Positions 1 to 7,964 of a stretch of DNA of 64,000 nucleotides are shown piece after piece. The DNA lies in the NCBI RefSeq assembly GCF_041435055.1, contig NZ_CP108002.1, forward strand, positions 4,340,001-4,404,000, read 5' to 3'. Position 1 is the stretch's first letter, and the number at the start of each line of letters is the position of its first letter. Both the position numbers and the translations under genes were made by a program. The notes under the pieces are model-generated. The model searched no databases. It had not been told where the DNA came from and was given only the letters and a program-made list of their open reading frames with translations. This DNA is from Streptomyces sp. NBC_00341. Lineage in GTDB: Bacteria; Actinomycetota; Actinomycetes; Streptomycetales; Streptomycetaceae.

Positions 1-482
1 GGCCGGTCGCCCTCCTGGGCCCACCAGTACCGGCAGCTGCGCGGGTCCACCCGCACCTCCTCCGGGTCCACCGCCTTGCCGTCCCCGGCGCTCGCGGGCG
101 GGTAGACGGAACCGTCGGGCTGGAGGAACGGGTGCGTGCCGGTGAAGTCGACGGAATGCACCCCGGCGCCGTCCACCGCGATCTTCGCGGTGTAGAAGCG
201 GGCGGGCTGAAGAACAGAGCGGTCGTCGCTGATCGCGACGTACTCACCCGTGCACGGGTTCCGGTCGAGGCCGGACAGACCGCCGACCGTCGTGCCCTGG
301 AAAGCGAGTTTGTGCGGAACGATCTTCTCGCCCAGCAACCGGGCCTGCGCCCCGATGCGGGACTTCACAACGGATTCCGTCCGCGCGGCAGCGCCGTCCG
401 ACTGGGCCGCCACAGCGGGGGCCACCGTCGTCACCAGCACCAGGGCCGCGAGAGAGGCGCGGCGGAACAAGGAAGATTTCAT
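1..482 (-). CDS. Esterase-like/phytase-like secreted protein, 3' end outside window (partial)
   Basis: The gene runs off the left edge; 160 codons are visible, starting at the ATG complementary to 480-482. Residues 1-26 form a signal peptide (MKSSLFRR start, hydrophobic core, AVAA before Gln27), so the product is exported. The motif GGLSGLD at about residues 67-73 and the following stretch (Cys77, GEYVAISDDR) match the start of the phytase-like 'esterase-like activity' family (beta-propeller, Pfam PF13449 type). The substrate is unknown; members are annotated from fold, not assay. No strong Shine-Dalgarno is seen upstream. Family assignment is inference from the N-terminal third only. Confidence 0.7.
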   Translation of the reverse strand, partial: MKSSLFRRASLAALVLVTTVAPAVAAQSDGAAARTESVVKSRIGAQARLLGEKIVPHKLAFQGTTVGGLSGLDRNPCTGEYVAISDDRSVLQPARFYTAKIAVDGAGVHSVDFTGTHPFLQPDGSVYPPASAGDGKAVDPEEVRVDPRSCRYWWAQEGDR

Positions 483-518
483 GTAAGCGATCTTGTCCCG
501 GTGCGCCTACAGCTCGCA

Positions 519-544
519 GTCACCCGTAAGCGTGATGGGGTGAC
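519..544. promoter_or_regulatory. Inverted repeat upstream of the phytase-like gene
   Basis: GTCACCC at 519-525 and GGGTGAC at 538-544 are perfect 7-bp arms separated by 12 nt. The element lies about 40-60 bp upstream of the start codon at 482 and 80 bp after the end of the next secreted-protein gene (625), so it could be an operator of the former or a weak terminator of the latter. There is no T-run. Confidence 0.3.
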
Positions 545-624
545 GCAACAGAGTGACGTGAGGATTGGACGGTTACCGGCCTTGTCCCGCAGGCGAGTTG
601 GCCGGTGGTCACATCACCGAGCGA

Positions 625-1068
625 TCACGCGTGCTTGACCAGGGTCTTGGAGCAGGTGGACGCGGAGCCCTTCACGTAGCAGACGCTGAGGAGGACCGTC
701 TCTCCCTCCGTCAGATTGCCGGTCGTCCACGGGCTCTCGTACCCGGCGGAGTGGCCGCGCGTGGTGGCGATGCGGTGGATGGTCCCGGAGTCGAGGTGCG
801 CCTCGATGCCGTAACCATCGGCCAGGCCGTCGGACGCCAAGAACGCGTCCCCGGGCCAGCCCAGCTCCGGCTTCGGGTCGGAGTTCCAGTACATGTAACC
901 GGCGTGCTTGCCGTCCCTGAGAACCACGATCTGACCCCAGCCGTCCCCGGACGAGGTACTGAACGTGATCGACGCGGCGCTCGCGGGGGCGGCGCCGGCC
1001 ATGAGCGTCCCGGCGGCGGCCAGGGCGGTCGCGGCGAACAGGGTGGTGGCCCTCTGAATGAACTTCAC
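625..1068 (-). CDS. Small secreted protein of unknown function
   Basis: I place the start at GTG (1066-1068) because GAGGAA sits 5 nt upstream; an in-frame TTG at 1080 would add four residues. The 147-residue product begins with a clear signal peptide (MKFIQRATTLF, hydrophobic core, cleavage after PASA at about residue 31). The mature part is about 116 residues, with two cysteines near the C terminus (in LSVCYVKGSAST and CSKTL) that may form a disulfide, and aromatic and glycine residues typical of small extracellular beta proteins. I do not recognise a named family. It stands alone between other small secreted-protein genes. Confidence 0.6.
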   Translation of the reverse strand: MKFIQRATTLFAATALAAAGTLMAGAAPASAASITFSTSSGDGWGQIVVLRDGKHAGYMYWNSDPKPELGWPGDAFLASDGLADGYGIEAHLDSGTIHRIATTRGHSAGYESPWTTGNLTEGETVLLSVCYVKGSASTCSKTLVKHA

Positions 1069-1368
1069 TGGCTTCCTCAACTCCGCATAACTGCATGGCG
1101 AACTGACGTACGAACAGCTGAGTCGCGATCATAGGCTTCGCTCAGCACCATTTACTACGGCCCGTTCCCAGGAACCCAGCTCCGCCGACGCTCGTTTCGC
1201 GCGCTCCGCCACAGGAGGGAACGGTCAGGTCGGCCGCACTGCCCTACGTGCGTGCCGGGGTGGCGAGGCAGCCTCGTACGGGTGGAACGCAGCATCAACC
1301 GTTGAACACGGAGCGAGGTCACCCACATGCTCTACGTGACCGAATGCCGGGCTCCAGCGGGAGAACTC

Positions 1369-1800
1369 ATGATCAGCATCAAGCGGACACACGTCGCCGT
1401 CGCCGCCTCCGTCGCCCTCGCGCTCGCCGCGGGAGGAGCGATCGCCACCGCCGCCACGGGTGACACCCGCGCGCCTTCCGCCGCACCGGTAGCGGTGGCC
1501 CCCTACGCACGGGCCGCTGTGCTCGCGGACGCCACCGGCAAGGTGGTTCGGGCCAAGGGGGTCACGTCGGTCACGCGTGTCTCGAAGGGCCGGTACTGCG
1601 TGAAGGTCTCGGCGTCCGGCTTCGACGTCAGGACGGCGGTACCGCAGGTGTCCCTGGGGATCACGACCGCGCTGAACGTCGGCATCGGAGTCTCACGCAC
1701 CCTTCAGCCCGCCTGCAAGAACGACCCCAAGTCAGTGCTTGTCCGGACCATCCGCGCCAACGCGGTCAACGACGAACCCTTCAGCCTGACCATCGCCTGA
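1369..1800 (+). CDS. Small secreted protein of unknown function
   Basis: The 143-residue product starts at ATG 1369 with GGGAG 5 nt upstream; the in-frame ATG at 1327 lacks a ribosome site. Residues 1-33 form a signal peptide (MISIKRTH, hydrophobic core, cleavage after the AIATAA region). The mature protein has one Cys pair (YCVKV; PACKND) and a hydrophobic, valine-rich pattern suggesting a beta-sandwich. The sequence VVRAKGVTSVTRVSKGRYCV resembles small secreted proteins common in Streptomyces, but no function is known to me. Confidence 0.6.
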   Translation: MISIKRTHVAVAASVALALAAGGAIATAATGDTRAPSAAPVAVAPYARAAVLADATGKVVRAKGVTSVTRVSKGRYCVKVSASGFDVRTAVPQVSLGITTALNVGIGVSRTLQPACKNDPKSVLVRTIRANAVNDEPFSLTIA

Positions 1801-1888
1801 GCGCGGCGCCCTCGGGGGCGCCAGGGTGGGCGAGAGCGGCGGCGCCGCAACCTCGCCCACCCCATGTCCCCGTCCGGGACGCGGGTGA

Positions 1889-2077
1889 CTAGTCCTCGTC
1901 GTTCGAGTCAAAGCCGCCGTTGGTGTCCAGCGTGTACTGGATCCCCCCACTGGTGTCACCATTGCTGTACTGCGCGCTGAAATTCTGGAAGTCCGTGTCG
2001 CCGTCCGCATGGGCCGACGTGCCGGCGATTCCAGTGAGCATCAGAGAACCGAGAAATACAGCGGCGATACGACGCAT
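1889..2077 (-). CDS. Very small secreted acidic peptide
   Basis: A 62-residue gene starting at ATG (2075-2077), with GGAGGATG 5-8 nt upstream, which fixes this start over the longer frame. A signal peptide (MRRIAAVFLGSLMLTGIAG, cleavage after SAHA) leaves about 37 residues. The mature peptide is strongly acidic and Asn/Gly-rich (ends FDSNDED), with no Cys and almost no positive charge. I do not recognise a family. It could be a secreted acidic peptide, possibly metal-binding; that is a guess from composition. Confidence 0.5.
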   Translation of the reverse strand: MRRIAAVFLGSLMLTGIAGTSAHADGDTDFQNFSAQYSNGDTSGGIQYTLDTNGGFDSNDED

Positions 2078-2230
2078 CGAGCATCCTCCACATAGGTCGA
2101 TAACTACTCGTACCTGCCCATAGTCGAGGAACCAGTGCACGCGGGCCCGGCCGCCGCGCTTGGGTGGACCCGAGGGAACGATTCGCCTGCGGCATCTGCC
2201 GCGACCCGGCCGGGGTGAGGTTGCCGCGTC

Positions 2231-2413
2231 CTACGCCTGTCGCCCCAGGGTCTCCCGGAAGGCGTCCCACGCGGCGGGGGCGAGGAGCAGGACGGGGCTG
2301 TCCAGCCGCTTGGAGTCGCGGACGGCGACGGTGTGGGGGATGTTGCGAGCCACTTCGACGCACTCGCCTTGCGGCTCGCTGTAACTGGACTTCGTGAAGT
2401 GAGAGTCGGTCAC
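2231..2413 (-). CDS. DUF397 domain protein
   Basis: A 60-residue DUF397 protein (FTKSSYS, GECVEVA, VAVRDSKRL, LLLAPAAWDAF), matching the full family length. The GTG start (2411-2413) overlaps the TGA of the upstream XRE regulator by GTGA, so the two are translationally coupled. DUF397 proteins in Streptomyces nearly always follow an XRE/DUF5753 regulator and often lie near an RsbW-like ATPase, as at the developmental whiJ locus. Their biochemical role is unsettled; they are thought to modulate the partner regulator. Confidence 0.9.
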   Translation of the reverse strand: MTDSHFTKSSYSEPQGECVEVARNIPHTVAVRDSKRLDSPVLLLAPAAWDAFRETLGRQA

Positions 2414-3297
2414 TCGTTCATCCCTTTGGCAATGCCCTCTATGAGCCGCGACGAGTCGTACGGCGACAGACTCGTGGCACAGGTGCGTGCGAACAGTTCA
2501 GTGTAGGCGGCGCTCTCCTCGGAGCCTTCGATCCAGTTGGTGGAGCGCAGCCCGTCCATGTGGACGACATCCAGCGCTCCTGACTCAGCGAACGACAGGA
2601 TGTTGAAGGCCCCGCCACCACATGAATGCACCCCCGACCGGAACGGAAGCACCTGCACGTCAATGTTCGGACGCTCCGCGAGTTCGCACAGAGACTCAAG
2701 CTGCTGCCTCATGACCCGTGGGCCACCGATCATCTGCCGCAGTGCCGCCTCCCAGATCACCGCGTGCACACGCAGTGGGTTGTCGCCTCGCAGACGACGC
2801 TGGCGGCGCACTCTCACGTCGACCAGGCGCTCGACCTCGTCGATCCGGTCGGGCGACACAGCAGCGACCGCGAGGGCTCTCATGTACTCGGGCGTCTGAA
2901 ACAGGCCGGGAATCAAAGCAAGTTGCCAAGTCTGCAGCCTGAGCGCGACATCCTCCATGGCGATGTACTCGCGCAAGCTTCCCTGCGTCAGCGAGTTGTC
3001 CCACCAGCCCTTTGCCCGCCGACGCTCTCGATCCAGCTTTGCCAGCCTGAGCAGCCCATCCACCGTGCCCGGACTGTCGACGCCATAAGCCCGGCATAGC
3101 GCAATGACGTCTGGATCCCGGAACGGCACCCAGCCGTGTTCCATCTTGGCGACCTTGGCAGCCTGAGCACTGAGAGCTTCTGCGGCCTGCGACTGGTTCA
3201 GCCCGGCCGCCTCCCTGAACCCCAGCAGTTGACCGCCCAGCTGACGCGCAAGAACCGTGGACACACGGTTGCCCCTATCCGCAGGCAACTTCGGCAC
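2410..3297 (-). CDS. XRE-family HTH regulator with DUF5753 domain (WhiJ-like)
   Basis: A 295-residue cytoplasmic DNA-binding protein. The GTG start at 3295-3297 is chosen for a strong AGGAGGTGG 7-8 nt upstream. The N terminus carries a helix-turn-helix of the XRE type (LGGQLLGFREAAGLNQ, then SQAAEALSAQAAKVAKME, about residues 15-60), followed by a DUF5753 domain (about 90-285; WQLALIPGLFQTPEYMRA, and EESAAYTELF near the end). It is coupled to the DUF397 gene downstream and diverges from an ATPase gene at 3522. By analogy with whiJ and related loci it probably controls a developmental or antibiotic-related target; that is inference. Confidence 0.9.
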   Translation of the reverse strand: MPKLPADRGNRVSTVLARQLGGQLLGFREAAGLNQSQAAEALSAQAAKVAKMEHGWVPFRDPDVIALCRAYGVDSPGTVDGLLRLAKLDRERRRAKGWWDNSLTQGSLREYIAMEDVALRLQTWQLALIPGLFQTPEYMRALAVAAVSPDRIDEVERLVDVRVRRQRRLRGDNPLRVHAVIWEAALRQMIGGPRVMRQQLESLCELAERPNIDVQVLPFRSGVHSCGGGAFNILSFAESGALDVVHMDGLRSTNWIEGSEESAAYTELFARTCATSLSPYDSSRLIEGIAKGMNE

Positions 3298-3347
3298 AGC
3301 GCACCACCTCCTGTTGTTCGGAAACAGTCTCCAACTCCGAGACACTC

Positions 3348-3395
3348 CACCACAATCACTCGGTCGGGGATATTTATCTCCGAGAGATTGTGGTG
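3348..3395. promoter_or_regulatory. Composite inverted repeat between the XRE gene and the ATPase gene
   Basis: Perfect 10-bp arms CACCACAATC (3348-3357) and GATTGTGGTG (3386-3395) enclose an inner repeat CTCGG (3359-3363)/CCGAG (3380-3384). The element sits in the divergent 224-bp gap, about 50 bp upstream of the regulator start and 130 bp upstream of the ATPase start. It is a good candidate operator for the XRE protein, controlling both directions. Confidence 0.5.
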
Positions 3396-3521
3396 CGGCC
3401 GCGGACTCGCTACGTTCGGCACCACGCCGCTCACCCAGCGGCACCGCCCGGCGGAAGTGCACCGCCCTGCCCTGCTCAGGTCCGGCATCGCCACCGCCCC
3501 CTCACCGAGAGGCACGCGTCC

Positions 3522-3974
3522 ATGACCGCAGCCCAGGAGAAGGCCCCTGCCCCCGAGCCCGTCCTCCAGGAGGACCGGCTCGACTACACGCCCACCGCGC
3601 GCAGCGTCCACCTCTGCCGGCTCCGGGCCGTGCGGCTGGTGTCCGAGTGGGGGTATCCGAACCAGGTGGCGGAAGTCGCGCTACTGGTCAGCGAGTTGGC
3701 GACCAACGCCTTGCTGCACGGCTCCGTGCGCGGGCGGCTCTTCCGCGTGCACCTCATCCTCACGGCCACCGCCCTCCGCATCGAGGTCAGCGACCCGCGT
3801 GGCGAGCGGTTGCCTGCGGTGCGCAAGGCGCAGGACGACGACTGCTACGGGCGCGGGCTGCTCATCGTCGACCGGCTGGCCGACCGCTGGGGCGTCGAGC
3901 CGCGCACCGTCGGCAAGACCGTCTTCGCCGAACTCGCCCTGCGCAGGCGGGCGGACACCACAACGGACCGTTGA
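3522..3974 (+). CDS. RsbW/SpoIIAB-like ATP-binding protein (HATPase_c_2)
   Basis: The 150-residue protein starts at ATG 3522, with GAGAGG about 10 nt upstream. It is a stand-alone GHKL ATPase: the N box is EVALLVSELATNALLHG (about residues 50-66), followed by ALRIEVSDPRG and the G-box region CYGRGLLIVDRLADRWGV. Family members are anti-sigma-factor kinases or regulators. In Streptomyces many such orphans sit beside XRE/DUF397 pairs, as here, where the pair is divergent. No sigma factor or STAS anti-anti-sigma gene is nearby, so its partner is unknown. Confidence 0.85.
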   Translation: MTAAQEKAPAPEPVLQEDRLDYTPTARSVHLCRLRAVRLVSEWGYPNQVAEVALLVSELATNALLHGSVRGRLFRVHLILTATALRIEVSDPRGERLPAVRKAQDDDCYGRGLLIVDRLADRWGVEPRTVGKTVFAELALRRRADTTTDR

Positions 3975-4004
3975 GACGCACGTGGCCCGGTACAGTGCCC
4001 GGCC

Positions 4005-4592
4005 ATGGGCGAACTGATTCTGATCAGGCACGGTCAGACCGAATGGAGCCTGTCCGGGCAGCACGCGGGCCGGACCGACATCCCGCTGACCGAGGCGGGC
4101 GAGGCAGCGGCCAGGGCTTTGGCCCCCAGACTGGCCCGGCGTCGTCCGGTCGCCGTTCTGAGCAGCCCGCTGATCCGCGCCATGCGGACGGCCGAGTTGG
4201 CGGGGCTCGTGGACGTCAGGCCCGATCCCGATCTGGTGGAGTGGGACTACGGCGGGTACGAGGGCCTGACCGCAGCGCAGATCCAGGAGACGAGGCCGGG
4301 GTGGGAGCTGTGGCGGGACGGCGTGGTTCCCGGTGATGCCGCCCATCCGGGAGAGCGGCTTGAGCAGGTGGCCGCGCGCACGGACGCGGTGCTGGACCGA
4401 ATCCGGCCGCTGTTGGCCGACGGTGACGTGGCCGTCGTCGCCCACGGCCACCTCGCGCGGGTACTCGCCACGCGCTGGGTCGGCCTCGACGCTTCGGCCG
4501 CCCGGCTCCTCGGTCACCCGCATCCGGGCACGCTGAGCTTCCTCGCCGTCGAGGGCGGGCAGCCGGTCATCTCCGCCTGGAACGTCCCGTAG
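4005..4592 (+). CDS. Histidine phosphatase family protein
   Basis: A 195-residue cytosolic phosphatase of the phosphoglycerate-mutase superfamily. The catalytic RHG motif is at residues 8-10 (LILIRHGQTEW), the substrate-binding Arg is in SSPLIRAMRTAEL, and the second catalytic His is in VAVVAHGHLARVL. The acid/base region DLVEWDYGGYEGLT is present. The substrate (sugar phosphate, phosphoprotein or alpha-ribazole phosphate) cannot be told. It begins 30 nt after the ATPase gene and may be co-transcribed. A decayed copy of its last 15-20 codons is found at about 6400-6445. Confidence 0.88.
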   Translation: MGELILIRHGQTEWSLSGQHAGRTDIPLTEAGEAAARALAPRLARRRPVAVLSSPLIRAMRTAELAGLVDVRPDPDLVEWDYGGYEGLTAAQIQETRPGWELWRDGVVPGDAAHPGERLEQVAARTDAVLDRIRPLLADGDVAVVAHGHLARVLATRWVGLDASAARLLGHPHPGTLSFLAVEGGQPVISAWNVP

Positions 4593-4606
4593 CCCCTGCC
4601 ACCCGT

Positions 4607-5389
4607 CTACTCCTCCGGCTCCCAGGCGATGAGCTGGTCGAAGATCTCCCGGTCGCCGCTGACCTCCAACGACTCCAGCCCGATGCGGTCGTAAAGGGCG
4701 AGGACCAGTTCACCGGCCTTGCCCGACACGGAGAGGCCCGCCGCTTCGAGGGCCCCTCGGGCAGTGGGGGCGGGGATGCGGGTGGAGCGGGCGCCGTCGC
4801 CGTCGACCGTGAGGCGCCAGGAACGGCCCTCCGTGGCGTGGTAGTCGATGGTGGTGGGCTTGTGCGGCCAGGGGCTCGGGGTCGCGTTGCAGGTGAACAG
4901 GAACTCCTCGATGCCGTCGAGTGCCACCTCGTCCGGCAGCGGCTGCGGGGTGCCGACGGTGAGCTGTGCGTCGTACGTGTGCACCGCTATCTGCTGGAGT
5001 TGGTGGCGGGCGACGGCGCCACAGGTCCGGGGGGACTGCGACGCGCCCCACCAGGTCCAGCAGCCGCGGTCCGGGCCGGCCTCCCGCAGCGCGTCCAGCA
5101 GCTCCTGCGTGGACGCGGCCAGCCAGTCCAGCATCGCCTGACGCTCCCGGGGCGCGGGCGGGGCGTCCTCGCACTCGGCCTTGGCGACGGCGTCGGGCCC
5201 GGCGGCGACGGTAGCGGCCCAGGCGCGGCGCCCCTCGCCCAGGTGCTGCACCAGGTCGAGCAGCGTCCACTCGGGGCAGGTCGGCACCTGAGCGTCGAGG
5301 TCCGGGGCGGCAGCGATCGCCGCGCGGAAGGCAGTTGACCGCTCGTCGATCAGTCGCAGCAGGTCGGAGAAATCCAGGGTCTTTTCCAC
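4607..5389 (-). CDS. Maleylpyruvate isomerase family, mycothiol-dependent enzyme (DinB-like fold)
   Basis: A 260-residue protein with a GTG start (5387-5389). The N-terminal four-helix DinB/MDMPI region shows the family pattern VPTCPEWTLLDLVQHLGEG (about residues 36-54) with the metal-binding His, and a further His in ARHQLQQIAVHTYDAQL (about 130-146), which together form the expected three-His site. A C-terminal MDMPI domain follows (LTVDGDGARSTRI, LVLALYDRI). Family members use mycothiol or act as metal-dependent thiol transferases; the substrate here is unknown. It converges on the histidine phosphatase, with stops only 14 nt apart. Confidence 0.82.
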   Translation of the reverse strand: MEKTLDFSDLLRLIDERSTAFRAAIAAAPDLDAQVPTCPEWTLLDLVQHLGEGRRAWAATVAAGPDAVAKAECEDAPPAPRERQAMLDWLAASTQELLDALREAGPDRGCWTWWGASQSPRTCGAVARHQLQQIAVHTYDAQLTVGTPQPLPDEVALDGIEEFLFTCNATPSPWPHKPTTIDYHATEGRSWRLTVDGDGARSTRIPAPTARGALEAAGLSVSGKAGELVLALYDRIGLESLEVSGDREIFDQLIAWEPEE

Positions 5390-5462
5390 TCCGGGTGTCT
5401 ATCACCGTCATCCGGCGGCCGGACAGGGGATTTACCGGCCGGCACGGCGGGCGGACACGGCA

Positions 5463-5519
5463 GTGGGCCCGCGCACACCTCGCACGGGCCCACCTCACAC
5501 ATGTACCGCCGGGGCGGCG
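5463..5519. repeat. 57-bp direct repeat copy 1, carrying a hairpin terminator
   Basis: Bases 5463-5519 are repeated at 6454-6510 with about four mismatches. The copy begins with a hairpin, GTGGGCCCG (5463-5471) pairing with CGGGCCCAC (5485-5493), which fits a bidirectional or minus-strand terminator for the DUF4232 gene ending at 5530. The two copies flank that gene. Confidence 0.75.
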
Positions 5520-5529
5520 ACGTGTCCGG

Positions 5530-6231
5530 TCAGCCGCCCTGGCCGGCGCTGCCGATCGGGCCGACCAGCACCTGGTCACCGTTGCCGCTGTCCCCCGCAG
5601 GCAGCGAGCTCTCGCCCGGCCAGTCGAGGGTGACCGACTTCGTCTCGTTCGGCGGGGTCACCACGAGACCCGTGATGCGGATGCCGGAGCCGCCCGTCTT
5701 GTTGAGCGGGTAGCTGACGTTGGAGTCGATCTCCTTGCCGTTCTTGAGGGTGTACGGGTCGCCGGGGTCACCCTTGCGCGTGGCGGAGATCGTCCCCGCG
5801 TTGGTCTTCAGGTCGACGCCCACGAACCCGGAGATCACGCAGTCCGCGCCGCTGGTGTTCGTCAGCCCCACCGCGATGCTGCCACCGCGGTCGCCGTCGA
5901 TGAAGGTGTCCTGCGCCGTGACCTTCAGCCCGTCGGTGGTGCACTTGCCGCCCTTGGCGTCGGAGCCGCTCCCGCTCCCGCCGGAGGCAGAACCGGCCGA
6001 GTCCGGGGCGGCCGAGTCCGAGGCGGCCGAGTCCGGGGCGGGTGACTCCTTACCACCGGCCTCGTCCGTACCACCCGAGTCCGAGCCACCGCCGGAGGAG
6101 GACGAGGCGGACGCGGACGACCCGGACGACGGGTCGACCTGGCCCGCGGCGTCGTCGTCGTTCTGGCAGGCCGTGAGCGAGAGACCCGCAGCGAGGGCAA
6201 GGGCCGCGAAGGTGAGCTTACGAGCGCGCAT
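5530..6231 (-). CDS. DUF4232 lipoprotein
   Basis: A 233-residue exported lipoprotein. Residues 1-21 are a lipoprotein signal with lipobox LTAC (Cys about residue 22), so it should be anchored on the outer face of the membrane. Residues 25-95 are a flexible Ser/Gly/Asp-rich linker. The remaining 130 residues are a DUF4232 domain (CTTDGLKVTAQDTFIDG, VGLTNTSGADCVISGFVGVDL), a small beta-sandwich common in Streptomyces lipoproteins and of unknown role. ATG start at 6231 with GAGG 8 nt upstream. Confidence 0.85.
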   Translation of the reverse strand: MRARKLTFAALALAAGLSLTACQNDDDAAGQVDPSSGSSASASSSSGGGSDSGGTDEAGGKESPAPDSAASDSAAPDSAGSASGGSGSGSDAKGGKCTTDGLKVTAQDTFIDGDRGGSIAVGLTNTSGADCVISGFVGVDLKTNAGTISATRKGDPGDPYTLKNGKEIDSNVSYPLNKTGGSGIRITGLVVTPPNETKSVTLDWPGESSLPAGDSGNGDQVLVGPIGSAGQGG

Positions 6232-6363
6232 GGTGTCGTCCTCAGCATCGGTTGGTCAGTACCGGCCCACCGGTACGGGTCGGTACCAGCGGGCGCTTCT
6301 GAACAACAGGAGCGGCCGGAGGGGCGCGGCCGTTCCGCCCGTTCACCGGCTAATACATGGCTG

Positions 6364-6445
6364 TTACAAGCTCGTTGAGCTCTCTCGCCGGCGTCTCGCC
6401 ACCGAGGGCGGGCAGCCGGTCACCTCCGCCCGGCACGTCCCCTGA
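6364..6445 (+). pseudogene. Decayed 3' fragment of a histidine phosphatase gene
   Basis: The last 15-20 codons of this stretch, read in the + frame ending at TGA 6443-6445, give EGGQPVTSARHVP, against EGGQPVISAWNVP at the end of the intact phosphatase (stop 4590-4592). The DNA matches over about 40 bp, with similarity fading upstream. There is no start, RHG motif or remaining domain. It lies just before repeat copy 2 and suggests an old local duplication followed by deletion. Confidence 0.55.
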
Positions 6446-6453
6446 ACGAGGAA

Positions 6454-6510
6454 GTGGGCCCGCGCACACCTCGCGCGGACCCACCTCACACACGTACCGC
6501 CGGGGCGGCT
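6454..6510. repeat. 57-bp direct repeat copy 2, carrying a hairpin terminator
   Basis: This is the second copy of the element at 5463-5519. Its hairpin GTGGGCCCGCG...CGCGGACCCAC has one unpaired position and lies directly after the stop codon of the E2 gene (6509-6511), so it would end the bkd1 transcript. Confidence 0.7.
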
Positions 6511-7954
6511 ACGCCCAGGTGATCAGCCGCTTCGGCTGTTCCAGGATCGCGGCGACGTCCGCCAGCACCTTCGAGCCGAGCTCGCCGTCGACCAGGCGGT
6601 GGTCGAAGGAGAGGGCCAGCGTGGTGACCTGACGGGGCTTCACCTTGCCCTTGTGGACCCACGGCTGGAGCTTGATCGCGCCGACCGCGAGGATCGCGGA
6701 CTCGCCGGGGTTGAGGATCGGCGTGCCCGTGTCGACGCCGAAGACGCCGACGTTGGTGATGGTCACCGTGCCGCCCGCCATCGCCGCCGGGGACGTCTTG
6801 CCGTCGCGGGCCGTGGAGACCAGCTCGCCCAGGGACGCGGCCAGTTGCGGGAGCGTCTGCTCGTGCGCGTCCTTGATGTTCGGCACGATCAGTCCGCGCG
6901 GGGTGGCCGCCGCGATGCCCAGGTTCACATAGTGCTTCTGCACGATCTCCTGGTTCGCCTCGTCCCAGGCCGCGTTGACCTCGGGGTGGCGCTTGATCGC
7001 GACCAGGAGGGCCTTGGCGATGATCAGGAGCGGATTGACCCGCACCCCGGCCATCTCCTTGTCCTCCTTCAGCTCCGCGACGAGCTTCATCGTGCGCGTC
7101 ACGTCGACCGTCACGAACTCCGTGACGTGCGGGGCCGTGAACGCGCTGCCGACCATCGCCTGCGCGATGGCCTTCCGTACGCCCTTGACGGGGATGCGCG
7201 TCTCGCGCGCGCCCATCGAGGCGACCACGGCCGGTGCCGAGGACGGGGCCGGGGCAGAAGCCGGCGCCGGGATCTGCGCCTGCACCGGCTCGGGGGCCGG
7301 GGCCGGGTTCGCCGCCGCGTGCACGTCCTCGCGGGTGATGACGCCGCCCTCGCCGGTCGGGCTGACCGTCGCGAGGTCGATGCCCAGGTCCTTCGCCAGC
7401 TTCCGCACCGGGGGCTTCGCGAGCGGGCGGGTCTCGGGCACGACTGCGCCCGTGCCGTGCCCGTTCATCTCGCCCTGGATCGCGGCGGAAGCGGCGGCGG
7501 GCGGAGCGGCCTCCGTGCCCTTGCGGGCGCGCCGCTTCGTGGAGGACTCGGCCACGCCGTAGCCGACCAGGACCGGGGTACGGCCCTTCGGCGCCTCGGC
7601 CTCGGCCTCGGCCTCCGGCTCGGCGGCGGGTGCGGGGGCCTCGGCCGCGGGGGCCGGTTCCGGAGCCGCGTCGCCGCTGCCCGGTGCCACGTCCACGACG
7701 ATGATCACCTGGCCGACGTCCACGGTCGTGCCCTCGCCGAAGCGCAGCTCGTGCACCACTCCGTCGAACGGGATCGGCAGCTCGACGGCCGCCTTCGCCG
7801 TCTCGACCTCGCAGACGACCTGGCCGTCGGTGACGGTGTCGCCGGGCTGGACGAACCACTTGAGGATCTCGGCCTCGGTCAGTCCCTCGCCCACGTCGGG
7901 CATCTTGAACTCACGGAAGCGCGCGGCATTCGTAGTTTCGGTCATCGTTGTCAC
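6509..7954 (-). CDS. bkdC1: Branched-chain 2-oxoacid dehydrogenase E2, dihydrolipoyl acyltransferase (locus 1)
   Basis: The E2 core of the complex that converts valine-, leucine- and isoleucine-derived 2-oxoacids to acyl-CoAs, which also prime branched fatty acids and polyketides. The N-terminal lipoyl domain has the lipoylated Lys at about residue 54 (ETAKA). Then come an Ala/Pro/Glu linker, the E1/E3-binding domain (VRKLAKDLGIDL and TREDV), a second Ala/Pro linker, and the acyltransferase domain ending with the catalytic HRLVDGE. I prefer the GTG start at 7954 (GAGG 8 nt upstream, giving MTTMTE...); ATG 7945 is the alternative. It is last in the E1alpha-E1beta-E2 operon, 10 nt after E1beta. 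No E3 gene is present in the window. Confidence 0.93.
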   Translation of the reverse strand: MTTMTETTNAARFREFKMPDVGEGLTEAEILKWFVQPGDTVTDGQVVCEVETAKAAVELPIPFDGVVHELRFGEGTTVDVGQVIIVVDVAPGSGDAAPEPAPAAEAPAPAAEPEAEAEAEAPKGRTPVLVGYGVAESSTKRRARKGTEAAPPAAASAAIQGEMNGHGTGAVVPETRPLAKPPVRKLAKDLGIDLATVSPTGEGGVITREDVHAAANPAPAPEPVQAQIPAPASAPAPSSAPAVVASMGARETRIPVKGVRKAIAQAMVGSAFTAPHVTEFVTVDVTRTMKLVAELKEDKEMAGVRVNPLLIIAKALLVAIKRHPEVNAAWDEANQEIVQKHYVNLGIAAATPRGLIVPNIKDAHEQTLPQLAASLGELVSTARDGKTSPAAMAGGTVTITNVGVFGVDTGTPILNPGESAILAVGAIKLQPWVHKGKVKPRQVTTLALSFDHRLVDGELGSKVLADVAAILEQPKRLITWA

Positions 7955-7964
7955 GCCCCAGTCC

